Positions 1 to 6,560 of a stretch of DNA of 12,680 bases are shown piece after piece. The notes under the pieces were generated by a model that made no database searches, was not told the origin of the DNA, and saw only the letters and a list, made by a program, of their open reading frames with translations. The DNA comes from Planctomycetota bacterium. GTDB taxonomy: Bacteria; Planctomycetota; Phycisphaerae; Phycisphaerales; UBA1924. The first letter of the stretch is position 1. Every line of letters starts with the position of its first letter. Made by a program: the position numbers and the translations under genes. The stretch spans positions 1 through 12,680 of the forward strand of contig JAEYVB010000181.1 of assembly GCA_023429345.1 (NCBI GenBank), given 5' to 3'.

Positions 1-132
1 CGGTCGGGGGTGGGGCAAGCCCCCGGGCGGCTATCCCGGCGGGTCCGAGTCAGCGATCCTAGGTCCGACCCGGGCCGTCCTGGGGACCCTCGGTGCCGCG
101 CGCCGCCCCCGTCGCGTTACCCTGCTCCCCGG
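1..132. other. Upstream region of the glycosyltransferase operon
   Basis: The frame of the first glycosyltransferase is open back to a GTG at position 10. The peptide it would add (rich in Arg, Pro and Gly, no recognisable fold) looks like translated non-coding DNA, so I treat this stretch as leader. A short GGGGC-AA-GCCCC inverted repeat lies at 12-23 with no T-tract. I see no convincing -35/-10 pair and no Shine-Dalgarno sequence before the ATG at 133. The operon promoter may lie further upstream. Confidence 0.4.
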
Positions 133-1701
133 ATGCGTGTCGTTCTCATCAACTGGGCCAGAATCAGCCACGGGGCGGTTTCCGGCGGCGGGGTCAATGG
201 CTATTGCCAGGCCTTGGCCGCCGAGCTGGTCGGCAGGGGGCACGAGGTAGTGTCCCTCTGCGGCGGCACTACCTACGAGCCGCGGCCGGGAGCCCCCTCG
301 GGGTCCCTCAGTCCGGGTGACTGCTTCATTCGACGCTTGGACCCCTGGCAACGGGTCGCCGCCTACGAGGTAGTGAACTCGCCCGTGCTGGCACCCTCGC
401 TGGCTCAGTTCAGGGACCCCCTGGGCGAGATCACTTCTCCCGATCTGGAGCACGTGGTCGCCGCCTGGGCGGCTGAAATCCGACCGGATGTGGCCCATTT
501 CCACAATATCGAGGGGTTCTCCGCCGGCTGCATACGAGCGATCCGGCGGGGCGCCCCCGGGGTCCGCATCGTCTACTCGCTCCACAACTACCACACGCTC
601 TGCCCGCAGGTGTACCTGATGCAGGGTCACCGCCGCCCCTGCTTCGACTTCGAAGCGGGCCGCGCCTGCCGAATGTGCATCCCAACTGTGGACCCCGAAA
701 GCGAAAAGCGGCGGGCCGTCGCCAGTTTCCTCGGTCAGGAACTCCCGCCCGAGTGGTCGGGCTGGGGGGAACCGGCGGGGCCGCACCGTACCACCCTGCT
801 CGAAAGAATCCTCCGACGAACAAGAACCCCGCCGCCCGCGCCCCCTAAGGCTCCCGTGCCGCCGCCGGCCGAGGAGGAGTGGTCGCCGGCGTGGGCCGAC
901 CGCCCGGCCCGGAGGCCGCTCCTCAACATCATCCAGCCCGAACCGGCATTCTCGGGAACCCCGGCCCCCTGGGGCCGCCGCCGGGCAGCGATGGTCACCA
1001 TGCTGAACTCCTGCGACCGGGTGCTTGCGGTGTCCGAGTTCGTCGCCCGGAAGTTCGAGTCCATGGGAGTCCGGGCGGACCGCATTTCGACCCTGCACAT
1101 CGGCTCCCGGATGACCGAGATCGCCGCGAAGCATCCCCGCCCGCAGCGGCCGCCGCTCGACGGTCGCCCGATCCACATGGCCTTCCTCGGGTACAACAAC
1201 TACTACAAAGGCTTGCCCATGCTCGCCGAGTCGCTCGGCATCCTGACGCCCGAGGTGCTGAAACGAATCCACCTGCACGTCTACGCGCTGGCGGGCGAGC
1301 AGATGGAACCCGCGTTCCGGAAGCTCGAGCCGGAGCTCGCCGGCCTGACGCTGCTCCATGGATACGAATACGAAAGAATCCCGGAGTTGCTGGAAGGGAT
1401 CGATCTGGGGCTGGTCACCAGCGTCTGGTGGGACAACGCCCCTCAGACCGTCATGGAGTTTCAGGCCTGCGGCGTGCCCGTCCTGGGCGCTGAGCTCGGG
1501 GGCATCCCCGACTTCATCCGCGACGGGGAGAACGGACTGCTCTTCCGTGGCAACGACCGCTGGGACTTGGCGAGGCGGATCGCGGCCATCGCCCGGGATC
1601 CCGGCACCCTCGACGCGCTCCGGGCTAGGGTCCGCCCCCCCAAGAGCATGGCTGAACACGCCCGCGAGATCGAAAACATCTACACGGGGCCGCTATCCTG
1701 A
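133..1701 (+). CDS. Glycosyltransferase, GT4-like (GT-B fold), with four-cysteine motif
   Basis: The 522-residue product is a probable retaining glycosyltransferase that moves a sugar from a nucleotide-sugar donor onto a growing surface glycan at the cytoplasmic face of the membrane. The N-terminal Rossmann half opens with MRVVLINWARISHG, a glycine-rich loop (SGGGVNGY) and HFHNIEGF at residues 122-129. A cysteine motif C157-x12-C170-x8-C179-x2-C182 follows HNYHTL and resembles a small metal-binding knuckle seen in some GT4 proteins. A Pro-rich linker (about residues 230-250) precedes the C-terminal half, which begins near AFLGYNNYYKG (about residue 350). The donor-site region is DNAPQTVME (residues 434-442), where Asp stands at the first position of the usual E-x7-E, followed by GVPVLGAELGG. 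I chose the ATG at 133 because the protein begins there with a typical first beta strand. An in-frame GTG at 10 would add 41 unstructured residues. No clear ribosome site is seen. It is the first gene of a three-gene operon and resembles the third gene. The exact sugar cannot be told from sequence. Confidence 0.87.
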   Translation: MRVVLINWARISHGAVSGGGVNGYCQALAAELVGRGHEVVSLCGGTTYEPRPGAPSGSLSPGDCFIRRLDPWQRVAAYEVVNSPVLAPSLAQFRDPLGEITSPDLEHVVAAWAAEIRPDVAHFHNIEGFSAGCIRAIRRGAPGVRIVYSLHNYHTLCPQVYLMQGHRRPCFDFEAGRACRMCIPTVDPESEKRRAVASFLGQELPPEWSGWGEPAGPHRTTLLERILRRTRTPPPAPPKAPVPPPAEEEWSPAWADRPARRPLLNIIQPEPAFSGTPAPWGRRRAAMVTMLNSCDRVLAVSEFVARKFESMGVRADRISTLHIGSRMTEIAAKHPRPQRPPLDGRPIHMAFLGYNNYYKGLPMLAESLGILTPEVLKRIHLHVYALAGEQMEPAFRKLEPELAGLTLLHGYEYERIPELLEGIDLGLVTSVWWDNAPQTVMEFQACGVPVLGAELGGIPDFIRDGENGLLFRGNDRWDLARRIAAIARDPGTLDALRARVRPPKSMAEHAREIENIYTGPLS

Positions 1702-1740
1702 GCGGGCCGTGCGGCTTGCGCCGGGCGATCGGGTTTCATC

Positions 1741-1755
1741 AGGGACGAAGCATTG
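1741..1755 (+). promoter_or_regulatory. Ribosome binding site deciding a TTG start
   Basis: AGGGA at 1741-1745 lies 7 nt before TTG at 1753. This supports the non-ATG start for the GT2 gene. The nearest alternatives in frame are GTG codons about 14-20 codons further in, and none was seen with a comparable purine-rich site. Confidence 0.5.
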
Positions 1756-3462
1756 GCAACACTTTCTGCGAGCAGCCCCCCTCCATCCCTCGGCGTGGCC
1801 TCTCCGGTGCGCGTGGAACCCGTCGAGCCCCGGGCCACCCTGCCGCGGGTTGCGGCCCTGATCGTGACCTGGAACCGTCGGGCGGCTGTGGATGTCGTGC
1901 TGCGGGCATTAGCCAGGCAGGGCTACGCCCTGTCGAGCCTGGATGTGGTGGTCATCGATAACGGGTCGACAGACGGCACCGTCGCCTTCCTGGCCGAGCG
2001 CTGGCGGCCCGACGCCATCTATGACAACGCCACGGCCGCGGCCCACCAGCCGGCGTTCCGCAAGCGCGGCGCTGAACCCCGGCCCGGGCACGCCGCCGAC
2101 GCAGCAGGAAACTCCGGTGGCTTCGCGTCGCTGACCATCATCGCCAACGCCCACAACCACGGCGGGTGCGGCGGGTTCAACACCGGGCTCGCCTTTGCCG
2201 AGCAGTTTCTGGATCGGACCGGCAGCGGCCTGGATTACGCCTGGCTTGTCGACGACGATGTCGATCTGCCGGACAACGCCCTCGAGCAGCTCGTCGCCAC
2301 CGCCGAGGCGGATGAGCAGGTCGGGCTGGTGGGCTCGCGGACTGTGGACTTCGATGACCGCGAGACGACCATCGAGACCACCATCTATTTCGACTACGAC
2401 AACGGCTGGATGGGCCCGGAGCCGCGGCCGTCGCACCGGCTCGCCCAGAGCCACCAGCGTTGGGTCGACGAGGTCGGCGGCACGCGCGGGAAGCGTGATT
2501 TCCGCGGCGTTCGGGAGGTCGACGTCGTTTCGGCGTGCAGCCTGCTGGCGCGGTGGTCGGCGGTGAAGCGTGTGGGTTTCTGGGATCACCGCTACTTCAT
2601 CTACTGCGACGATGCAGACTGGTGCCTGCGCTTCGCGAAAGCCGGCTACAAGGTCGTCTGCGACCTCGACGCCGTGGTGTTCCACACGTACTGGCTCAGC
2701 AAGTTGACGCCGACCCGCGGGTACTACGCCCAGCGGAACCTCGTCTGGCTCATCCAGAAGGTCTTCGGGGGGGCTGCCCTGCGCAAGGCCACGATGCGCC
2801 GGCTGGGCGCACTGCTGGTGGAATCACGCAAGGCGATGACGCACTGCCGCCTCTTCCACGCCGAGATCTTCCGCCGAACCGCGGAGGACATCGTCACCGG
2901 CCGCGGCGGGAAGCTCGAGTTCGAGGAGCCGCCGTTCATCCCGCTGATCAAGGCGCTCGACGTCGCCGGGGCGCTGCGGCCCGATGCCCGGGTCGCCGTC
3001 ATGTGCTCCCACCCGGAAAGCATCCGCTGGGCCGACGAGCTGCGCATCCGGCTCGGGTACGCGCTGGCCGATGCCGACCGCATCGCCGAGCAGCCCGAAT
3101 GGTTCTACATGACCCGCGATCACGTGCCGGACCCGATCGCGGACGGCGGCGTCGGCGGGCTCTCCCGCCCCGCGCGAGTCGTTTTTGAGCCCAACCGCGG
3201 CTCCAAGTGGAACGCGCAGAAGGGGTTCCTGAAGAAGCCCCCCACCGCCGTGATCGTCTTCGAGCAGAGCAACGACCTGCCGATGATCCGCGGCCGCTGC
3301 AACATCCACATCGACCGGCGCCGGCCCGGGTTGGCGCAGATGGAGTGGGACGGCTGGCCGGTGCGGGCGGCGTTCCTCCGGCGCTGGGCCGTCACCGCGC
3401 TGAAGTGCGCCCTGTACGCCGCCCGTGTGCGGCCCTACGTTTCGACCTCCAAGTACGGCTGA
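1753..3462 (+). CDS. Glycosyltransferase family 2 (rhamnosyl/galactofuranosyltransferase-like) with C-terminal extension
   Basis: The 569-residue product is an inverting GT-A fold glycosyltransferase of the COG1216 / GlfT2-like kind, expected to add a sugar such as rhamnose or galactofuranose to a lipid-linked glycan. The nucleotide-binding start is ALIVTWNR, followed by VIDNGSTDGT (residues 67-76). The metal-binding DxD region is VDDDVD (166-171) and the acceptor/base motif is CDDADWCLRF (from about 285). RNLVW at 328-332 is typical of the end of this domain. Residues about 87-125 form a low-complexity insertion before GGCGGFNTG. Residues about 390-569 are an extension beyond the usual domain of roughly 300 residues, with a possible beta-alpha-beta stretch (ARVAVMCSHPESIRWADELR). 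I do not recognise this part. The TTG start is supported by AGGGA 7 nt upstream. The gene starts 51 nt after the first glycosyltransferase and ends 11 nt before the third, so co-transcription is likely. Confidence 0.88.
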   Translation: MATLSASSPPPSLGVASPVRVEPVEPRATLPRVAALIVTWNRRAAVDVVLRALARQGYALSSLDVVVIDNGSTDGTVAFLAERWRPDAIYDNATAAAHQPAFRKRGAEPRPGHAADAAGNSGGFASLTIIANAHNHGGCGGFNTGLAFAEQFLDRTGSGLDYAWLVDDDVDLPDNALEQLVATAEADEQVGLVGSRTVDFDDRETTIETTIYFDYDNGWMGPEPRPSHRLAQSHQRWVDEVGGTRGKRDFRGVREVDVVSACSLLARWSAVKRVGFWDHRYFIYCDDADWCLRFAKAGYKVVCDLDAVVFHTYWLSKLTPTRGYYAQRNLVWLIQKVFGGAALRKATMRRLGALLVESRKAMTHCRLFHAEIFRRTAEDIVTGRGGKLEFEEPPFIPLIKALDVAGALRPDARVAVMCSHPESIRWADELRIRLGYALADADRIAEQPEWFYMTRDHVPDPIADGGVGGLSRPARVVFEPNRGSKWNAQKGFLKKPPTAVIVFEQSNDLPMIRGRCNIHIDRRRPGLAQMEWDGWPVRAAFLRRWAVTALKCALYAARVRPYVSTSKYG

Positions 3463-3473
3463 AGCGGAGCCCG

Positions 3474-5201
3474 ATGCACCCGAGCAACCAACCCAGTCCG
3501 CCCCCCGGGTGGCCCGTCACGGATCGGCCGCTCCGCATCGCCATTCTCGGCTGGGCCCGCCTTGCCTTCCAGGGCACGCAGGGTTCCGGCTACAACCTCT
3601 CCGCGTCGGAGCTCGCCGCAGGGCTCGCGCTCTCCGGGCACCACGTGCTCTACCTCGCCTCCGGGCGGCGCTACGACCTGCGGCCGCGGATGCACATCCG
3701 CCACATCGAGCGCTGGCGGGGCATCGAGTGCTACGACCTCTTCAACAGCCCCAACGTCTCGCCCGCGTCGTACAACTTCCAGAACATGCGTCAAGAGCTG
3801 GAGCACGCCGCCCAGTCGCGGCTCGTGCTCTCGTGGCTCGACGAGCACCGCGTCCAGGTTGTCCATATCCACAGCCTCGAGGGGTTCCCCCTCTCGCTCA
3901 TCCGCGCGATCCGCGAGAGCGGCCGGGCGGTGATCGTCACCCCCCACAACTACTGGTTCGTTTGCCCGCAGGTCGACCTCATGCAGGGCGAGACGCGGCT
4001 CTGCCGCGATTACGAGGGCGGCGCCAAATGCGTCTCCTGCATCCGCTCGCGGCCCGCGGCCGCGGCCCGCCGGAAACGCCGCTTCGGGCACACCTTCGAG
4101 CGGTTCGTCGGAATCGAGGTCTCCGGATGGCTCCGCCGGGCGGGGAAGGACGCGAAGATCCGCCTCCGCGAGCTGCGGGCCGGGATGCGGCCGGAGATGC
4201 CCAACGCCCGCGATCCGGACCCCGAGCTGGCGGCGGGCTTCGACGCCGACGAACCGGGCGACGGCCTCATCCGCCACAACTACACGGCGGAGCGAAACGA
4301 CCAGCGCCGCGCCCCCGTGGCGCCCACCGAGCGCGACGAGAACGAGCGGTTCCTTGCCGCCACGCACCACCTCACCGTGCTGAACGAGTACGGCCGGCGC
4401 CGGCTCGCCGGCGTGGACGCCCTCAACCACGCCTCCCTCGTCACGCCGCCGAGCGATTTCGTCCGCCGTGTGTACATCCGGATGGGCCTGGACGAGGCCC
4501 GGACCCGGGTGGTCCGCCTGGGCCAGCCCCACTTCGACCAGATCAACCGCCGCACGCGGCGCTCTCCCTACTACCACCTCCGACCCTGGGACCCCGCCAC
4601 CGCAGCCCGCCCGCTGCGCTTCGGCTTCTTCGGGGCGATGCGCCCCAGCAAGGGGATCGACATCTTCGCGCAGGCCATCCCTCTGCTCCCGCGCGAGGTC
4701 CGCCAGCGGTGCCAGTTCCACTTCCGCGCGCAGGGGAACGACTGGGTGCTGCGCAAGGCGCTGAGCCCCTTCCCGGAGGTCTCCTTCGCCGGCGGCTACG
4801 ACCTCCTCCAGCTCATCGGCGCGGGGAACGAGTACGACGTCGGCGTCCTGCCGCACGCGTGGTTCGAGAACTCCCCGCTCGTCCTGCTCGAACACCTCCA
4901 CGCGGGCAAGTTCGTGATCTCCTCGCGGCTTGGCGGGCCCCCGGAATGGGTGAAACCGCCCCTCAACGGCCTGCTGGTGGCCGGCGGACGCCCGGACGAG
5001 CTGGCCGCGGCCGTCGCTTCACTGGTGCGGGGCGAGGTCACGATCCCGAGCCCCCGCGAGATACACGAAGCGACGCCGATCCTGCGGAGCTACCCGGCGC
5101 ACGTGGCCGAGTTCGAGGCCATCTACCGCGAGGCCCTCGGCGAGCCCGCGGCCGCGGAGCGCGTAGAAAACCCCGGCGAGTTCGCCGGGGTTTCTCGGTG
5201 A
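3474..5201 (+). CDS. Glycosyltransferase, GT4-like (GT-B fold), with four-cysteine motif
   Basis: The 575-residue product is a probable retaining glycosyltransferase acting with the two genes before it. After about 20 Pro-rich residues the N-terminal half begins RIAILGWARLAF, with a glycine loop GTQGSGYNLS and HIHSLEGF. The cysteine motif C164-x12-C177-x8-C186-x2-C189 has the same spacing as in the first gene of the operon. A basic and charged insert follows (about residues 190-290). The C-terminal half starts near FGFFGAMRPSKG (about residue 382). The donor-binding motif is E465-x7-E473 in ENSPLVLLEHLHAGKF, followed by SRLGG. The ATG at 3474 is chosen because GGAG lies 4 nt before it (3466-3469) and the preceding gene stops at 3462. 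The last dozen codons run through a strong inverted repeat (5168-5193) that looks like a terminator for the opposite strand. The sugar and linkage are unknown. Confidence 0.87.
   Translation: MHPSNQPSPPPGWPVTDRPLRIAILGWARLAFQGTQGSGYNLSASELAAGLALSGHHVLYLASGRRYDLRPRMHIRHIERWRGIECYDLFNSPNVSPASYNFQNMRQELEHAAQSRLVLSWLDEHRVQVVHIHSLEGFPLSLIRAIRESGRAVIVTPHNYWFVCPQVDLMQGETRLCRDYEGGAKCVSCIRSRPAAAARRKRRFGHTFERFVGIEVSGWLRRAGKDAKIRLRELRAGMRPEMPNARDPDPELAAGFDADEPGDGLIRHNYTAERNDQRRAPVAPTERDENERFLAATHHLTVLNEYGRRRLAGVDALNHASLVTPPSDFVRRVYIRMGLDEARTRVVRLGQPHFDQINRRTRRSPYYHLRPWDPATAARPLRFGFFGAMRPSKGIDIFAQAIPLLPREVRQRCQFHFRAQGNDWVLRKALSPFPEVSFAGGYDLLQLIGAGNEYDVGVLPHAWFENSPLVLLEHLHAGKFVISSRLGGPPEWVKPPLNGLLVAGGRPDELAAAVASLVRGEVTIPSPREIHEATPILRSYPAHVAEFEAIYREALGEPAAAERVENPGEFAGVSR
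5168..5193 (-). terminator. Intrinsic terminator of the first pseudopilin gene, overlapping a coding end
   Basis: The perfect inverted repeat AAACCCCGGCG / CGCCGGGGTTT has 11-bp arms around a 4-nt loop. Read on the minus strand it ends in TTTT followed by C, and lies 63 nt after the pseudopilin stop at 5257. Read on the plus strand it ends TTTCT and could also end the glycosyltransferase operon, but the stop codon of that operon (5199-5201) lies after the stem. It therefore probably acts in both directions, more strongly on the minus strand. Confidence 0.75.
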
Positions 5202-5208
5202 CAGTGGG

Positions 5209-5232
5209 GTTGCGAGCGGGAGTTGCGAGCGG
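5209..5232. repeat. Short direct repeat GTTGCGAGCGG
   Basis: Two exact copies of the 11-mer GTTGCGAGCGG lie at 5209-5219 and 5222-5232, in the 55-bp gap between the convergent stops of the glycosyltransferase operon and the first pseudopilin. The role is unknown and the copy number is too low to call a real array. Confidence 0.5.
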
Positions 5233-5256
5233 AAGCGACGCTCCCTTACTCAGGAA

Positions 5257-6309
5257 TCAGTAGCCGTTCGTACGGACATCACCGCCGCGGACATCGTTGC
5301 CCTTCAGGCCGCCGCGGGTGAACACGAAGTACGGCTTAGCCTGCGGCATGGGGTTGCCGGCGGGCGGCTCGATGGGCGAGGGTGCGTAGACGTGCGTAAC
5401 CGGGGCGGGCCAGGGGTTCCCGCCGTTCGGCGGCGCGCGGTTGGGGTCGTCGCCCTCGTTCACATCCTTGTTGAGGTAGGTCGCGACGTGGCCGTCGAAG
5501 AAGCCCAAAGGCTGCCGGGAGGTCTCGAACCCGGCGTACTGCCACCAGCCGTACTTGCCGAAATGGCGGCCGACCGTGTCGTACAGCCAGACCTTCTGCC
5601 CGGGCTGGGCGACGTCGCCGATCTTCTTGTTGCCGTACTCGCCGGTGTTGGGGTAGATGATCAGGAACCCCGACGTGCCCGCGAAGAAGATGCGCGAGCC
5701 GCGCGGGCTCTTGTCGAACGAGGCGGGGACGACGCGGTAGGAGGCGCCGTAGGGGTGACGCATGTTGTAGCCGCCGATGCCCAGGTTGGGCGCGTAGAGG
5801 CCGGCGTCGTAGCCCTTGGGGTCCTTCGACCACGCCAGGCGGTTGCGGTCCTCGGGGTTGATGACGCACGGGTCCGGCAGGAGCTGCGCCAGGTAGTCCT
5901 GCATCACCAGGTGGTTGTAGGTGAGGTGCGGGAAGAGATTCACGCCCGCCAGGTTCGGCATCGTGTTCCGGTCACCGCGCTTGCGGATGATGTAGGTCAT
6001 CTGCTGCAGGGCGGCGATGTTGTTGGTGGGCGGAAGCGGGTTGAACCCGGCGGCGGCCGGATCGCCCGGTTGCCAGTAGGTCTTCCCCTTCAGCCAGGAG
6101 AACGAGAAGATGCGGTCGGAGAAGTCGGCGGTGTAGCTATTGCCACCGGTGATGAGCTGCTTCTCGTTCGACATGCCCACCGCAAGGCGAGCGGCCTTGC
6201 GGGCCTCGCCCAGCGCCGGGAGCAGCAGGGAGATGAGCAGGGCGATGATCGCGATCACCACCAGCAGCTCGATGAGCGTGAATGCCCGTCCGCGTCGCTT
6301 CTGGATCAT
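5257..6309 (-). CDS. Pseudopilin-like protein with prepilin N-terminal methylation motif (paralogue 1)
   Basis: The 350-residue product is probably exported through a type II secretion or type IV pilus-like pathway. The N-terminus is a short basic leader (MIQKRRGRA), then FTLIELLVVIAIIALLIS, a single membrane helix (about residues 10-32) with the conserved Glu14, which would be the fifth residue after prepilin peptidase cleavage between Ala9 and Phe10. The usual Gly at -1 is Ala here. The large outer domain contains one Cys (in DPCVINPED), a His-rich and aromatic stretch (GRHFGKYGWWQYAGF) and FFDGHVATY (Asp272-Gly273), like the H-x-DG C-terminal motif of planctomycete members. It ends in KGNDVRGGDVRTNGY, as does its paralogue at 7624-8667. 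The ATG at 6309 is preceded at 7 nt by GGAG (6317-6320). An upstream in-frame extension to 6468 precedes the leader and is unlikely. A terminator follows. Ligand and function are unknown. Confidence 0.87.
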   Translation of the reverse strand: MIQKRRGRAFTLIELLVVIAIIALLISLLLPALGEARKAARLAVGMSNEKQLITGGNSYTADFSDRIFSFSWLKGKTYWQPGDPAAAGFNPLPPTNNIAALQQMTYIIRKRGDRNTMPNLAGVNLFPHLTYNHLVMQDYLAQLLPDPCVINPEDRNRLAWSKDPKGYDAGLYAPNLGIGGYNMRHPYGASYRVVPASFDKSPRGSRIFFAGTSGFLIIYPNTGEYGNKKIGDVAQPGQKVWLYDTVGRHFGKYGWWQYAGFETSRQPLGFFDGHVATYLNKDVNEGDDPNRAPPNGGNPWPAPVTHVYAPSPIEPPAGNPMPQAKPYFVFTRGGLKGNDVRGGDVRTNGY

Positions 6310-6560
6310 GGAGTTTCTCCGCCGAAATGCACGCGGTCGCGGCCCGCGCCCCGAAGCGTGGACCGTGGGCGTGCTGTTCAGTTGTGGCCGACTAAGTCGG
6401 AACAGTTTTCGATCTCGGCGGAGCAAAGAACCAACAACCCCGCCGGTGCCGCCCAGAACGGGCACCACCGCATAAACCTACCGCGCCGCGTCCGCCCTGT
6501 CCAGCAAAAGCCGCCCAACAAATGGGTTTGCAGTTTGTTAGCCAGGTCGGTCGGGCCGAT
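6310..6560. other. 251-bp gap between dehydrogenase and first pseudopilin, with small inverted repeats
   Basis: No open frame here looks like a gene. The stretch is visibly richer in A/T than its flanks at 6380-6440 and 6475-6545. It holds a perfect palindrome (6388-6400), a GGTGCC / GGCACC stem (6445-6450 with 6461-6466) and a weaker AACAAA / TTTGTT pair (6517-6522 with 6534-6539). It should hold the promoter of the pseudopilin gene, but I could not find a -35/-10 pair with acceptable spacing. There is no clear terminator for the dehydrogenase. Confidence 0.5.
6388..6400. promoter_or_regulatory. Palindrome CCGACTAAGTCGG, possible operator
   Basis: Arms of 6 bp around a single central A lie about 80 nt upstream of the pseudopilin start codon. 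Size and symmetry fit a binding site for a dimeric regulator, or a small hairpin in the leader RNA. No equivalent was seen upstream of the paralogous gene at 8667. This is a suggestion from symmetry alone. Confidence 0.25.

Noticed and set aside
12..23. GGGGC-AA-GCCCC hairpin as a terminator of an upstream gene
   Set aside because: The loop is too small, there is no T-tract, and short GC palindromes are expected often in DNA of this composition.
6517..6539. AACAAA / TTTGTT pair as terminator of the dehydrogenase gene
   Set aside because: The stem is only 6 bp and A/T-rich, with an 11-nt loop and no T-tract immediately after it on the minus strand.
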